In this document: piece by piece, positions 37,983-47,768 of the stretch | Layout: each line of letters opens with the position of its first letter | Numbering within the stretch: position 1 is the first letter of the stretch | NCBI RefSeq assembly: GCF_027286325.1 | Contig: NZ_CP114588.1 | Location: 1,575,317 to 1,639,316 of the forward strand | DNA from: Salinivibrio kushneri | Lineage (GTDB): Bacteria > Pseudomonadota > Gammaproteobacteria > Enterobacterales > Vibrionaceae | Reading direction: 5' to 3' | Length of the DNA: 64,000 nt | The notes under the pieces: generated by a model | What the model was told of the DNA's origin: nothing | What the model saw: only the letters and a program-made list of their open reading frames with translations | Databases searched by the model: none | Program-made: the position numbers and the translations under genes

Positions 37983-38723
37983 TCACTCTTTTTCTTCTAC
38001 ATGCGGGTTAAAAATATAATAGGAGCCATCATAAACCAGCCGTTTAATCAACGCCTCGCAATGTTTGAGGCCGCTGCGGTCAAACGACACACCATAGCGC
38101 TGCATGCCCCATTTTTGTTGGCGGTTCTCTATTTGCCCACTTAAGATAAAACACTCGTCACTGTTTGGTGCTTGGATTTGAATCGCCATTTGGTGGTGTT
38201 TTTCAAACACAGGGGCAATGGCATCAAAACTAAACCCACAACCGCCTGCAGATATATCGGTAAGGTTGACAGGCAAACGACGATTATCGAGCGGGATTTC
38301 CCCTTTAACGTTTAACTCATAACGATTATCTTTGCGCTGTTGTATCAGCTTGGCTTGTTGCGGTAACTCAACCATTACCAGGTTGATTGGCGTTTTGAGC
38401 ACGGTTGAGATCTTAGAGGCAAACCGCACTTTGGCCCCCTCACCCTCGTCAGAAACTGCATCGACCGCCAGGCGATAGCCTTCAATAAAAAACTGATTAA
38501 CCTGATTAAGATTTTCCGTCGGTAACGAAAAGAACAAGCGCTTTTCACCATCAAAGCCGATAAAGGTACATTCACAACGGTAGGTTTGTCCCACTGGGGT
38601 CTTGATTTGTACTTGAGTCGTAGTGCCGTGCTTCATAAATGCCACAGCACGTAACCCTATGACGGTCTCTTCTCTCACCGTTTTGTATTTTTTGGCCTTA
38701 AGTTCAGGCAAGGACTGCATCAT
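37983..38723 (-). CDS. PilZ c-di-GMP receptor, YcgR-like
   Basis: A 246-residue cytosolic protein with an N-terminal YcgR-type beta barrel (about 20-125) and a C-terminal PilZ domain. The c-di-GMP ligands are in QQRKDNRYELNV (RxxxR, about residues 128-139) and NLTDISAGGCGFS (D/NxSxxG, about 152-164). YcgR binds the flagellar motor and slows swimming at high c-di-GMP; this role is inferred. Its ribosome site is weak. It lies downstream of the DUF945 gene in the same direction, with a hairpin between them. It could receive signals from the GGDEF and HD-GYP enzymes elsewhere in this window. Confidence 0.88.
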   Translation of the reverse strand: MMQSLPELKAKKYKTVREETVIGLRAVAFMKHGTTTQVQIKTPVGQTYRCECTFIGFDGEKRLFFSLPTENLNQVNQFFIEGYRLAVDAVSDEGEGAKVRFASKISTVLKTPINLVMVELPQQAKLIQQRKDNRYELNVKGEIPLDNRRLPVNLTDISAGGCGFSFDAIAPVFEKHHQMAIQIQAPNSDECFILSGQIENRQQKWGMQRYGVSFDRSGLKHCEALIKRLVYDGSYYIFNPHVEEKE

Positions 38724-38752
38724 TGTTCGCTTTTATTGTTATGGGTAACTAA

Positions 38753-38779
38753 GGGCACCGACGTCTCAAGTCAGTGCCC
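38753..38779 (-). other. Hairpin between DUF945 and PilZ genes
   Basis: On the minus strand GGGCACTGAC and GTCGGTGCCC form a 10-bp stem with one G-T pair and a 7-nt loop, just after the DUF945 stop. There is no T-run, so it may be a weak terminator or an mRNA-stabilising structure that sets different expression of the two genes. Confidence 0.5.
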
Positions 38780-38788
38780 GTGAGGTAT

Positions 38789-40084
38789 TTACATCAGCAT
38801 AAACATCACAAATTGCACCAGTGGTATGGCAGTGCCATCAGAGGTGATGATTTGGTTTCCCTCGATTTTGGCAGTCAGCACGGTATTTTCATCTGTTTGT
38901 GTGACAAAGCCCGCTTTGGTCAAATCTTGTATTTTTGCTTGCCACGGTGACTGTGTCAGCACGCCATTGGGTACCGAGACATCAAGATCACCGCTTACCT
39001 GATTAACCAGTTGTTGGAGATTGAACACGCCAGTTGGCTCACTGTCTTTCACATCGACGTGCATGTCGACACTGATATCCCCCTCTGGCACAGTTAAGCT
39101 CGCGGGCGACAAATCAATCGATAACCCCGCCTGCAACAATTGCACCAAAGCCTGATCAAAAGCCTCCATGCTCACTGGCGCGCTACCTTCTTGCCACTGC
39201 GACGAGAGTAACGCGATTTGGGACATGGCACTGTAATCAAGATGACTGGCATCGAGCGCCACCACTAAGTTACGCCACTGTGTGTTGTTTGGTAACGCAA
39301 TCGTCCCCACCGTCAGTTGGTTGGTATTGTTTAGCTCACGGGTTGACGTTGATTCAGATGCAACCAACTTATTGCCTATCTCAAGCTTGACGTCGTCCAG
39401 CTTTAAAGATTGACCGCTCACATCACTGAAGTACGCTTGCTCGAGCGATAAAGACTGTTCACCAATCCACAGACCATCTTGCAAATAGCCGCTTCCTGAC
39501 CCCGACACGCTATCCACTTTGAGTTGCTGACCACTATCGTCATTAAAGGCCAGTGCGGGTAAAGAAAAGGCTGCGTTCACATGTCCTTTACGGTCAATCT
39601 CACCTTGTAGGCTTAACTCACTCGCGGTCAGGTTGCTGCTCGCTTCTGATAGCGAAAAAGGCGCGACGGTAAGGTGATAGTCGGACGCCCCTGTCATCAA
39701 GGTATCCAGCTTTAGACGAATTGGGGTTGGGTTACCGGGCCACGCTTTTTGCGTAATCGCTTGCAGCTCAGGGGTCATCACTAACGTGTTGTTTGACGAC
39801 ACACCAAATACACCGTGAGAGATCTCTGAGGCGATTTCGTAACTAACAGGTAAACCCGACTGGGCAAGTATCGCTTTGGTCTCACCCTTAAATACGACCT
39901 GCGTGACCGCCTGCGAGCTTAAATATCCGCGATCGTACGTCTGCTGCTCAAGCGTGAATTCTGGGGTTGAGCGCTGATCGACTTCTCGCTCATACATCGA
40001 CTGTGCGATTTGGCCAGTTGCAAATGGCCAACACGCAACAATCGCAAGGCCACCTGCGATGGCACCATACTTTCCTAAAAACAT
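38789..40084 (-). CDS. YdgA-family (DUF945) protein
   Basis: A 431-residue envelope protein of the DUF945/YdgA family, function not established. The N-terminus YGAIAGGLAIVACWPFATG is a signal or anchor helix (residues 5-23); the family entry is QIAQSMYEREVDQ followed by QTYDRGYLSSQAVTQVVF. The rest is a long beta-rich region, and it ends with a very hydrophobic VQFVMFMLM. E. coli YdgA is somewhat longer (about 500). It is the first gene of a leftward pair with the PilZ gene. Confidence 0.85.
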   Translation of the reverse strand: MFLGKYGAIAGGLAIVACWPFATGQIAQSMYEREVDQRSTPEFTLEQQTYDRGYLSSQAVTQVVFKGETKAILAQSGLPVSYEIASEISHGVFGVSSNNTLVMTPELQAITQKAWPGNPTPIRLKLDTLMTGASDYHLTVAPFSLSEASSNLTASELSLQGEIDRKGHVNAAFSLPALAFNDDSGQQLKVDSVSGSGSGYLQDGLWIGEQSLSLEQAYFSDVSGQSLKLDDVKLEIGNKLVASESTSTRELNNTNQLTVGTIALPNNTQWRNLVVALDASHLDYSAMSQIALLSSQWQEGSAPVSMEAFDQALVQLLQAGLSIDLSPASLTVPEGDISVDMHVDVKDSEPTGVFNLQQLVNQVSGDLDVSVPNGVLTQSPWQAKIQDLTKAGFVTQTDENTVLTAKIEGNQIITSDGTAIPLVQFVMFMLM

Positions 40085-40375
40085 GTTTTCTTTGCCTCAG
40101 GCATGCGAAAAATCATAGTGTAACTAAAATTAGGCGCTGAAGATAACGCGTTATACTGTGAAGGCAAACTGTTATGGAAGCCATCGCACAGGTCAATAGA
40201 CAATGAATAATAAGAAAGAACTTTCTCACTAATGAGGCAAGGGCGCGTATTAACGTACCGCCATGCAGAACATGCAGAATACGGTGTATTTATTCATGAA
40301 TGTCGACCATTTCGCATCATTGCCGCGGATAAATGCATACAATCAAAGCATATTTGCGGTAGACCGACAGAGTGT

Positions 40376-42331
40376 ATGAACCCCTACGTTATATTGTGCA
40401 TTGACCAAGACCCTTTCGTGGTAGAGCAGTTGTCTCACGACCTCGCGCCGTTTCGTGATGTGTTTGATCTTTGCAGCGCCGAGACCCCAGACGACGCCTA
40501 TGCCATGCTCGACGACTTTGAGGCCAACGAGCAACAGGTAGCATTGCTTATTTGCCATAACGAGCCGGGCGATAACCGTGGTATCGATCTATTAGTGAAT
40601 GTCGACAACCACTCCGCAAGCCAAGGGGCGCGCACGGTCTTGCTCAGTGACGCACCGCAATACGATATTATTTTGCAGGCGGTGAATGAAGGCCGACTCA
40701 ATTATTGTATGCACAAGCCCTGGCGAACTGAGGAGATGCAGCGTGTCGCCGAAAAAGAACTCACTACCTACGTATTGCGCTATTGCCAACATGATTTACT
40801 GCGCTACGCTGAAGTGTTAGATCACCGTACCTTATTAGATGCCCAAGTTGAGCGCGAGATAAGCCAATTTCAAGCGCAATTGTTAGCACCGGGTGAGACC
40901 GACAAAGCGGCAATCGCCGATCGCGTGATTGCCGGGTTATATGCGTTTTTTGAAGGCAATGATGAAAGCCGCGCATGCCGCACCTACAGTGCCAACCATG
41001 TGCTTACCAAAGAAAATCAAGACAATGCATTTTTGTGGTTTATCACAGACGGCGACGTTGGGCTGTATAAAACGGATGACGAAGGGCAAGAGCATCATGT
41101 CTCCACCCTGTCTTCCGGCAGCTTGATTGGCAGTATGTCTTTCGTGACGGGAGACGTTTCTTTCTCTACGGGTCGCACTCTCACTCGGACGCAGGTGATC
41201 AAAATCGATCATGCTTTATTCAGTAAAATAATGACCAGCCGTTCAGAGCTGTTGCCCTTGTTTATTCAATACCTGTTGCTGCACTTCAACCAACGCTTAA
41301 AGCGCAGTATCGATACCGAAATCCAGCTACAGCAAACGCTCGCCTCACTGGACGAGGCCAACCGCCAATTACTAGAAAAAGAAAAGATGGCACTACTGGG
41401 GCAACTCGTGGCGGGCGTCGCTCACGAACTCAATAACCCAGTGTCAGCGATTTTACGTAACAGTGATGCACTCGCAGAAGCCTTAGAGGAAGTGGCAAAA
41501 ACGCCATTGGCCTCAGCCAGCCGCGAGCAAGCCCTAGCGCTTTTGCAAACAAACCGCGAGAGTGCCCCCTTATCAACGGCCACGGCTCGAACGTATACCC
41601 GCACCTTAAGCGACGTCACCGGGGATAAACGTATCGCGCGCGATTTAGTCAACATTGGGCTGTATCAGCCTGAAAACATCAAAGAATGGCAACAACGTCT
41701 GGGTGAGGGTTTTAATCACGAACTCACTACCTGGAAGCAATACGCCCGCTGTGGGCGGTTATTACGCTCTAATCATGTGTGTGCGGCTCGTATTGCAGAT
41801 TTAGTCAAAAGCTTACGTACCTATGCCCGTCAAGACAGTGAACAGCGCCAGCGTACCCGTATTATTGAAAACATTGATGATACCCTCACCTTGTTCGAGT
41901 ATCGGCTCAAGCCTCATCAATTGGAAAAGCGCTACGACTGGGTGCCCGATATTATTGCTCAGCCCTCGGCCTTAGCGCAGGTATGGACTAACTTGATTGC
42001 CAATGCCCTTGATGCAATGCCGGACCCCGGCACACTGACCGTGACAGTAAAAACACTCAATGACCAAGCCTCCGGTACGATCGAGGTGTCCGTCAGTGAT
42101 ACCGGCATCGGTATGACCCCTGAGCAGCAAGAAAAAATGTTTGCGTTAAATTACACCACCAAACGCGAAGGCCATTTTGGTTTAGGTATTGGCCTGACCA
42201 TGTGTCAAACCATTATCCATGAGCATGGGGGTGATATTCAGGTACACTCGCAACCGGCTGTCGGTACCACAATGACAGTGACGTTACCCATTGAACTCCC
42301 CGCCTCTGCCAGTAAGGAGCCTCAACTATGA
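40376..42331 (+). CDS. Histidine kinase with pseudo-receiver and cNMP-binding domains
   Basis: A 651-residue soluble kinase: receiver-like domain (1-130), cyclic-nucleotide-binding-like domain (about 170-310), coiled coil, HisKA with VAGVAHELNNPVSAI (phospho-His near 350), and an HATPase domain (NLIANALDAMP, DTGIGMTPEQQ, GLGIGLTM). In the receiver the phospho-acceptor Asp is missing: the strand reads LLICHNEPG where the partner regulator has LILCDHIMPG; D10 and K114 remain. So it probably cannot be phosphorylated there. ATG 40376 fits the receiver's natural start; the frame opens upstream to 40232 without family support. Overlaps the response regulator gene (ATGA). Confidence 0.85.
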   Translation: MNPYVILCIDQDPFVVEQLSHDLAPFRDVFDLCSAETPDDAYAMLDDFEANEQQVALLICHNEPGDNRGIDLLVNVDNHSASQGARTVLLSDAPQYDIILQAVNEGRLNYCMHKPWRTEEMQRVAEKELTTYVLRYCQHDLLRYAEVLDHRTLLDAQVEREISQFQAQLLAPGETDKAAIADRVIAGLYAFFEGNDESRACRTYSANHVLTKENQDNAFLWFITDGDVGLYKTDDEGQEHHVSTLSSGSLIGSMSFVTGDVSFSTGRTLTRTQVIKIDHALFSKIMTSRSELLPLFIQYLLLHFNQRLKRSIDTEIQLQQTLASLDEANRQLLEKEKMALLGQLVAGVAHELNNPVSAILRNSDALAEALEEVAKTPLASASREQALALLQTNRESAPLSTATARTYTRTLSDVTGDKRIARDLVNIGLYQPENIKEWQQRLGEGFNHELTTWKQYARCGRLLRSNHVCAARIADLVKSLRTYARQDSEQRQRTRIIENIDDTLTLFEYRLKPHQLEKRYDWVPDIIAQPSALAQVWTNLIANALDAMPDPGTLTVTVKTLNDQASGTIEVSVSDTGIGMTPEQQEKMFALNYTTKREGHFGLGIGLTMCQTIIHEHGGDIQVHSQPAVGTTMTVTLPIELPASASKEPQL

Positions 42332-42828
42332 GCCAATATTTAGTCCTATGTGTCGATGATGAGCGTGATGTGCTCGATAGCGTGATCGATGACTTGCAAG
42401 GCTTTACCGATCACTTCGAGGTAGAAGCGGCAGAGTCAGTCGCAGAAGCGCGAGAAGTGATTGCGGAAATGGCCACAGAAGGTACCGAGCTGGCCTTGAT
42501 TCTGTGTGATCATATTATGCCCGGCGAGCTCGGAGTGGAGTTTTTGATTGAGTTAGCCAATCAGCCAGAGACAGCATCGACGCGCAAAGTATTACTGACC
42601 GGCCAAGCAGGATTGGAAGATACCGTCTCTGCGGTTAATCACGCCAGTTTACACTATTACCTCGCCAAGCCTTGGCAAAAAGAGACCTTGGTCAGTGTCG
42701 TCACCGATCAGCTCACCAGCTATGTCATCGCGCATGAAACCAACTTATTGCCGTGGACCAGCGTACTGGACACCCCTAGGATTGTAGAAGCCGTCAACCG
42801 CAACAAATGGGATATAGGCGCAGAGTAG
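42328..42828 (+). CDS. Response regulator (CheY-like, partner of upstream kinase)
   Basis: A 166-residue receiver: acidic pair in CVDDERDV (residues 8-15), phospho-acceptor D61 in LCDHIMPG, T/S in LLTGQAG and lysine in LAKPW (about residue 112). No DNA-binding or enzyme domain; the last 40 residues (TNLLPWTSVLDTPRIVEAV...) form an extra tail. The domain is clearly related to the kinase's own pseudo-receiver (both have a K-P-W after strand 5, and the following helix continues TSYVI / TTYVL). The four-base overlap with the kinase implies the two work together; the output partner is not visible here. Confidence 0.9.
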   Translation: MSQYLVLCVDDERDVLDSVIDDLQGFTDHFEVEAAESVAEAREVIAEMATEGTELALILCDHIMPGELGVEFLIELANQPETASTRKVLLTGQAGLEDTVSAVNHASLHYYLAKPWQKETLVSVVTDQLTSYVIAHETNLLPWTSVLDTPRIVEAVNRNKWDIGAE

Positions 42829-42963
42829 TTGCCAAGTCAGTGCATATACAAGCCGATAGGTCAAAAATCGGTAAAAAAGCCTGACTCACGGGCGGATGTG
42901 CTTGTTTCTGCGCGCAATCGTCTTATAGAATGATTTGAACACCAATAACAAGTGGAATTGATA

Positions 42964-43512
42964 ATGCGTAAATCTCTTTTAGCCAGCGCGATTGTCGCTT
43001 TGGCTTCATTCAGCGCCGTGGCCAATGAAGAAGACGCCAACCTCACCACCATGAGTAACTTTAGTTACGACTATCTGGAAGGACGCATCGGTGTTAGCCC
43101 GCTCACCTATGGTGCAGGATTTAGCATGTCTATCCATCCCAATGCGCACGTACGCGTAGAAGCGGATACCGAATTTGATTCCGATTGGGACACGGCTGCT
43201 GGGATTGGCTTTCATGCGCCAATCAACAACTGGGCAGATTTAACCGGTGAGCTACTCGCGCGTGGCGTCAACAAAGATAACTTTGACAGCGATGTGGGCT
43301 TGGAAGTTAACTTGGGCATACGTCAATGGTTGGGTCCACAGGTGGAAGTTGGCGGCGAAATCGGCCTACTTACCGTTGATGACGAAGAAGATACCTTTGG
43401 CTCTGCCTATGGGCGATTCCATGCCACTGAGCTCTTCTCACTCGGGGCAGCCTACCGTGTTAACGAGTGGTACGGTGATCAATTTATGTTTACCACGCGT
43501 TTTAAATACTGA
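42964..43512 (+). CDS. Small outer-membrane barrel-like protein
   Basis: A 182-residue secreted protein with a signal peptide (MRKSLLASAIVALASFSAVA, residues 1-20) and alternating hydrophobic strands rich in D, E, G and aromatic residues, ending in FTTRFKY, a C-terminal aromatic as expected of outer-membrane barrels. No family is recognised. ATG 42964 was chosen; the frame also reads four codons upstream from a GTG that forms part of the ribosome site. Single gene with a strong terminator after it. Its acidity would suit a salty habitat. Confidence 0.75.
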   Translation: MRKSLLASAIVALASFSAVANEEDANLTTMSNFSYDYLEGRIGVSPLTYGAGFSMSIHPNAHVRVEADTEFDSDWDTAAGIGFHAPINNWADLTGELLARGVNKDNFDSDVGLEVNLGIRQWLGPQVEVGGEIGLLTVDDEEDTFGSAYGRFHATELFSLGAAYRVNEWYGDQFMFTTRFKY

Positions 43513-43582
43513 TAACACCACTCGGTAATGCATTGCCATCAAGCAATGGCGCGTTGCCGACAGGCGGTGACAGTCAGATCAA

Positions 43583-43608
43583 AAAAACCCGCATCACTGC
43601 GGGTTTTT
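43583..43608. terminator. Bidirectional terminator, barrel protein / usp
   Basis: AAAAACCCGC - ATCACT - GCGGGTTTTT, perfect 10-bp stem with A-run and T-run, between convergent genes. Confidence 0.92.
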
Positions 43609-43632
43609 CTTTATGTGTGCACTCATACACAA

Positions 43633-44481
43633 CTAACGAATCAATAGCATAGGTACAGTCGATTCAACCAGCAGCTTAGTGGTATTGCTCCCCACAAAGA
43701 ACTGACGCAGCTTTGAGTGCCCATAGGCGCCCATCACGATCAATCCGACTTGATTAGCCGCTTGGTAATCTAAAATCGCACGGTGAACGTCACCGGTTAG
43801 CTGGGCTTGTACCACATCGACACCGGCAGCTTGCAAACGCTCCGCGGCTCGTTTGAATGCAGCTAACTTTTCTTGCGAATCTTCTACCATCACCAAGTGG
43901 CAAGTCATCCCTGCCAACAACGGTGTGCTCAATGCTTTTTCCACCAGCTTTTCGCTGATGTCACTGCCATCAAAGGCCAACAGGTACGACTCTGGCTCAC
44001 TAAACTCACCATTCGCGACCAAGGTATGCGCTTTAATTGAGCGCACCACGCTTTCCAGCTGCGAGCCGATTGCCTTGGTATCGTTTTGGTGCAACTCACC
44101 GGACTTACCCAAGACTAACACTCGCGTTTGTGGCTCGATATCGAGCAGGGTCTCCACCAAGTTGCCATGACGCTGCAATTTGCGCACATCTTCCAGCCCT
44201 TTGGCTTTGGCGTCTTCTTCCAATTCCGACAGCAAAGCTTTGCCGTGTTTCATTTCTAGCTTGGCACGCTGCTCATCCAGCTCCACCAGCTCTTGTAACA
44301 GTTGTTCACGGCTACCCACACCCAAGTTACCTGATAGTTCAGGCTCCGCTTGGTGTGAGGACTTATCCAGCACATGCAAAAGTGTCAAAGGGACAGACAA
44401 GCGCTTGGCAGCCCAAACGCTCAAATCTGCGACTTGCTTTGAATAATGCGGGCCATCTACGCACGCGGTAATTTGTTCCAT
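43633..44481 (-). CDS. Tandem-domain universal stress protein
   Basis: A 282-residue protein of two Usp domains. The second has the full ATP-binding motif G-x2-G-x9-G-S (GAYGHSKLRQFFVGSNT, near residues 256-272); the first has VLGKSGELH in that place, so is weaker. It follows the SulP gene by 11 nt in the same direction and has AAGGAG 7 nt before its ATG, so the two form an operon. Usp partners of SulP transporters are thought to act in regulation of the transporter or in stress tolerance. That role is inference. Confidence 0.88.
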   Translation of the reverse strand: MEQITACVDGPHYSKQVADLSVWAAKRLSVPLTLLHVLDKSSHQAEPELSGNLGVGSREQLLQELVELDEQRAKLEMKHGKALLSELEEDAKAKGLEDVRKLQRHGNLVETLLDIEPQTRVLVLGKSGELHQNDTKAIGSQLESVVRSIKAHTLVANGEFSEPESYLLAFDGSDISEKLVEKALSTPLLAGMTCHLVMVEDSQEKLAAFKRAAERLQAAGVDVVQAQLTGDVHRAILDYQAANQVGLIVMGAYGHSKLRQFFVGSNTTKLLVESTVPMLLIR

Positions 44482-44492
44482 GGTCGGTCTCC

Positions 44493-46007
44493 TTAGTGGC
44501 CACCCATCATTTTTTCTACTTCTTCCGGCTTATCGTGCACGCCGAACTTATCGACGATGGTCGCCGTCGCATCATTCATTCCCACGATATTCACCTCGGT
44601 ACCCTCACGGCGGAATTTAATCACTACCTTGTCGAGTACAGACACGGACGTAATATCCCAGAAGTGCGCTGCAGAAAGGTCGATGGTGACACGCTCCACC
44701 GCTTCTTTGAAGTCAAACGATGATAAAAATTGATCTGACGAGGCAAAAAAGACTTGGCCAACAACGCGATACGTGCGCTCGTCGCCATTGTCTGCATTGT
44801 CGCTTTTGACCACCATAAAACGACCAATCTTGTTGGCGAAAAATAGCGCCGCGAGTAACACACCGACAAACACACCAATCGCCAAGTTATGGGTGAACAC
44901 AACCACGGCAACGGTCGTCAGCATAACGATATTGGTCGACAGTGGGTGCGACTTCAGATTAATGATGGACTCCCAAGAGAAAGTACCGATCGAAACCATA
45001 ATCATGACCGCGACCAACGCCGCCATCGGAATTTGGCTAATCCAATCGCTGAGGAACACCACCATGATTAGCAGCAAAATACCGGCGATAAAGGTAGATA
45101 GACGTCCGCGGCCACCCGATTTCACGTTGATAACGGACTGACCAATCATCGCACAACCGGCCATACCACCAAGAAAACCAGTGGCAATGTTAGCCACACC
45201 TTGGCCTTTACACTCACGGTTTTTCTCACTGTCTGTGTCGGTCAAGTCATCGACAATAGTGGCGGTCATCATCGATTCCAACAGGCCGACCACAGCCAGT
45301 CCCGCAGAGTATGGGAAGATAATCGCCAGCGTGTCCCAGTTTAGCGGCACGTCCGGCCACAAGAATACAGGTAAGGTATCCGGCAGCTCACCCATATCAC
45401 CGACAGTACGTAGATCAAGGTTGTATGTCATCGCGATGCCGGTAAGGACCAAAATACACACCAACGGAGAAGGAATGGCTTTACCAATACGCGGGATATA
45501 AGGGAACAAATAGATAATGCCAAGACCCGCTAACGTCATCGGATAGACATGCCAGAGGATGTCGCCCTCGCGCATGATCTCGGGGCCAAACAGCTCAGGG
45601 AGTTGCGCCATAAAGATCAGGATCGCCAAGGCGTTCACAAACCCTGTCACCACTGAGCGAGAAACAAAACGCATCAGGTTACCGAGTTTTAAATAACCGG
45701 CGGCAATTTGAAGTATCCCGGTTAGCACGGTAGCAGCAAGTAAGTATTGCAAGCCATGCTCTTTCACCAAGGTGACCATCAGCAATGCCATCGCACCGGT
45801 GGCTGCCGAGATCATCCCCGGACGGCCGCCCACAAAAGCAATGATAACGGCGATACTGAAGGAGGCGTAAAGCCCGACTTTCGGATCCACACCGGCAATA
45901 ATCGAGAAGGCAATCGCTTCTGGGATCAAGGCCAATGCCACCACGATACCCGCAAGAATATCGCCACGTACATTGGAGAACCAATCACGCTGAATTCTAT
46001 CTATCAT
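44493..46007 (-). CDS. SulP-family anion transporter with STAS domain
   Basis: A 504-residue inner-membrane SulP protein: [21 protein letters not shown] (about residues 14-34), then about 10-12 spans with [15 protein letters not shown] (near 60) and [24 protein letters not shown] (about 274-297), and a C-terminal STAS domain ([25 protein letters not shown], about 438-462, with the [13 protein letters not shown] core). SulP proteins carry sulfate, bicarbonate or other anions; the short linker and STAS fit the Na+/bicarbonate (BicA-like) branch as well as sulfate. Substrate is not decidable. It heads a two-gene operon with usp. Confidence 0.87.
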   Translation of the reverse strand: MIDRIQRDWFSNVRGDILAGIVVALALIPEAIAFSIIAGVDPKVGLYASFSIAVIIAFVGGRPGMISAATGAMALLMVTLVKEHGLQYLLAATVLTGILQIAAGYLKLGNLMRFVSRSVVTGFVNALAILIFMAQLPELFGPEIMREGDILWHVYPMTLAGLGIIYLFPYIPRIGKAIPSPLVCILVLTGIAMTYNLDLRTVGDMGELPDTLPVFLWPDVPLNWDTLAIIFPYSAGLAVVGLLESMMTATIVDDLTDTDSEKNRECKGQGVANIATGFLGGMAGCAMIGQSVINVKSGGRGRLSTFIAGILLLIMVVFLSDWISQIPMAALVAVMIMVSIGTFSWESIINLKSHPLSTNIVMLTTVAVVVFTHNLAIGVFVGVLLAALFFANKIGRFMVVKSDNADNGDERTYRVVGQVFFASSDQFLSSFDFKEAVERVTIDLSAAHFWDITSVSVLDKVVIKFRREGTEVNIVGMNDATATIVDKFGVHDKPEEVEKMMGGH

Positions 46008-46285
46008 GAACGTCTCTACAAAATTGGGTTAAAAAAGGTGTCGCGCTCATTTCAGGCCTGATTTCACCTGAAAATCAAAACGCGTGATCCTAGTCACTTA
46101 TTGACCAAGCGTCAACTCCCCTTTTTTTGTCTAAAGACGCCTTAATTATTATAAATCAGACAGTTAATTCGTAATTGTGATATTTTTAGCGCAGATTTAT
46201 TTCATTCTTTTCGCCAACCCCTTTTTTCGCTTATTTTTGCTTTCAGGCAAGGTTGCCTTTCGCACATTAGGCATAGCGCTGCGCC

Positions 46286-47491
46286 TTATATACGTGGATA
46301 CACGGGCACCAGCAGCACGGTAAAGGAAAGAATCAATCCAATGAGTGCATAAATCATTTCGTTAAGCGTCCAGCCGATATCGATAACCAAACCGAACACC
46401 CAGGGTGCTAAGGCGGTGGAGAGAATCATCATGCCCGTGACCAAAGAACGAATGGCACCAATATGCGAGACCCCGTACATTTCCGCCCATAAGGTATTAA
46501 TCACAGGATTGGTTGCGCCAATCGCTAAACCGAAAAGGCACATAAAAAGCGGTGCGGCGAGGGTGTGATTGACGTTGGCAATCACCATTAACCCGAGCAA
46601 CAGTGGAATGGGGATTAAGATAAGCACATTTCGCGAACGGTATTTATCAATCAAGCTGCCTGATATCACTGAGCTTAGCCAATGCACGGCGCCGTAAAAT
46701 ACGAAACTGCCCGCTAATACGCCCGGCGTCCACCGTTTCGCTTCTAAGATAAAGTCCTGTTGGATAAATACGCCGGTGACCAAAAACGGCGTCACCAAGG
46801 CTATCGGTATGATCATCCAAAACCGCCAGTCGCGAATAACTTGACGCCGACTCGCATCACTGGCGTGGTTTTGATTATCTGCCTCAATACGCGTTCGTTT
46901 AAGGTCTGCTTTTCTGACTAGCAATAACACTAATGGTAAAAACACCACTAACAGGGTGGCGCCAATGAACAACCAGCTTTCACGCCAGCCTAAAAACGCG
47001 ATTAAGCCAATGACGATTGAGGGTAAAACCACCTCGCCAATGGCGACACCACTGCCGACCAAGCTAATGGCTTTACCTTTATCCTGCTGCGCACGCTTAA
47101 TCACAGTGGCTTGCGCGATGTGAGGCAAAAAACCTTGTCCACAAAAACGCAGTAAGAAAAAAGCCAGCAGCAGCCCTACCACATTATCAACCGAATACAT
47201 CAACGCACACGCGACCATCAGTAACGTGGCAAAAAAGATCAATAACTTGTCGACCCGCACCCGATCGACCACACCACCAAAGCTAATCACCAACACACTA
47301 CTGGTCATGGTCGCAATAGCGTAAATCCCGCCGTAGGTCGCATCGCTCAACAACAGCGCATCTTTAATACTGCTGCCATACCAACTGATGAAAAACGATT
47401 GACCAATGTTGCCAAAAAAGATCGATAGAAAGCCAAAGGCAATTAACGGCCATTGGTGCCTGATTAACGTCACATACGATCGCGCTAGCAT
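46286..47491 (-). CDS. MFS transporter
   Basis: A 401-residue major facilitator with about 12 membrane spans and a charged cytoplasmic loop between helices 6 and 7 (RKADLKRTRIEADNQ, from about residue 192). GGVVDRVRVDKLLIF (about residues 76-90) takes the place of motif A but is poorly conserved, so family placement within MFS is not clear. Start ATG follows AAGGGAGG closely. Divergent from the gene at 47769 with about 280 nt between them. Substrate unknown. Confidence 0.8.
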   Translation of the reverse strand: MLARSYVTLIRHQWPLIAFGFLSIFFGNIGQSFFISWYGSSIKDALLLSDATYGGIYAIATMTSSVLVISFGGVVDRVRVDKLLIFFATLLMVACALMYSVDNVVGLLLAFFLLRFCGQGFLPHIAQATVIKRAQQDKGKAISLVGSGVAIGEVVLPSIVIGLIAFLGWRESWLFIGATLLVVFLPLVLLLVRKADLKRTRIEADNQNHASDASRRQVIRDWRFWMIIPIALVTPFLVTGVFIQQDFILEAKRWTPGVLAGSFVFYGAVHWLSSVISGSLIDKYRSRNVLILIPIPLLLGLMVIANVNHTLAAPLFMCLFGLAIGATNPVINTLWAEMYGVSHIGAIRSLVTGMMILSTALAPWVFGLVIDIGWTLNEMIYALIGLILSFTVLLVPVYPRI

Positions 47492-47768
47492 ACGCCTCCC
47501 TTACCCCCTGTCCTTCCATCTTGAAGCGTCACATATCGCCACGCGCTTCAAGGGCTTATTTAACGCATGAGGTGAAAACCGACTATGACACGCCCTCATT
47601 GAAGAAGAAATGAAACCTGACCTGCTTGCGTCGATTTTGTGATGCCTTTTAATCCACATTGGCGATGAATCCATCGCTTATTCATGTTTTCACCGCTTAC
47701 TGACACACAAACAGGCTGAGATGCGCTAGGCTTTGCGCCCTCTCAATATCACAGACAATAACAACAAT

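Noticed and set aside
46085..46110. TGATCC in the region upstream of the SulP gene
   Set aside because: It points away from SulP and no GTA box follows at 15-17 nt, so it is not counted with the RpoE/ChrR motifs.
47573..47690. Inverted repeat GGTGAAAAC / GTTTTCACC about 110 nt apart upstream of the coiled-coil membrane gene
   Set aside because: Nine bases at this distance in AT-rich DNA can occur by chance, and neither copy is placed like an operator.
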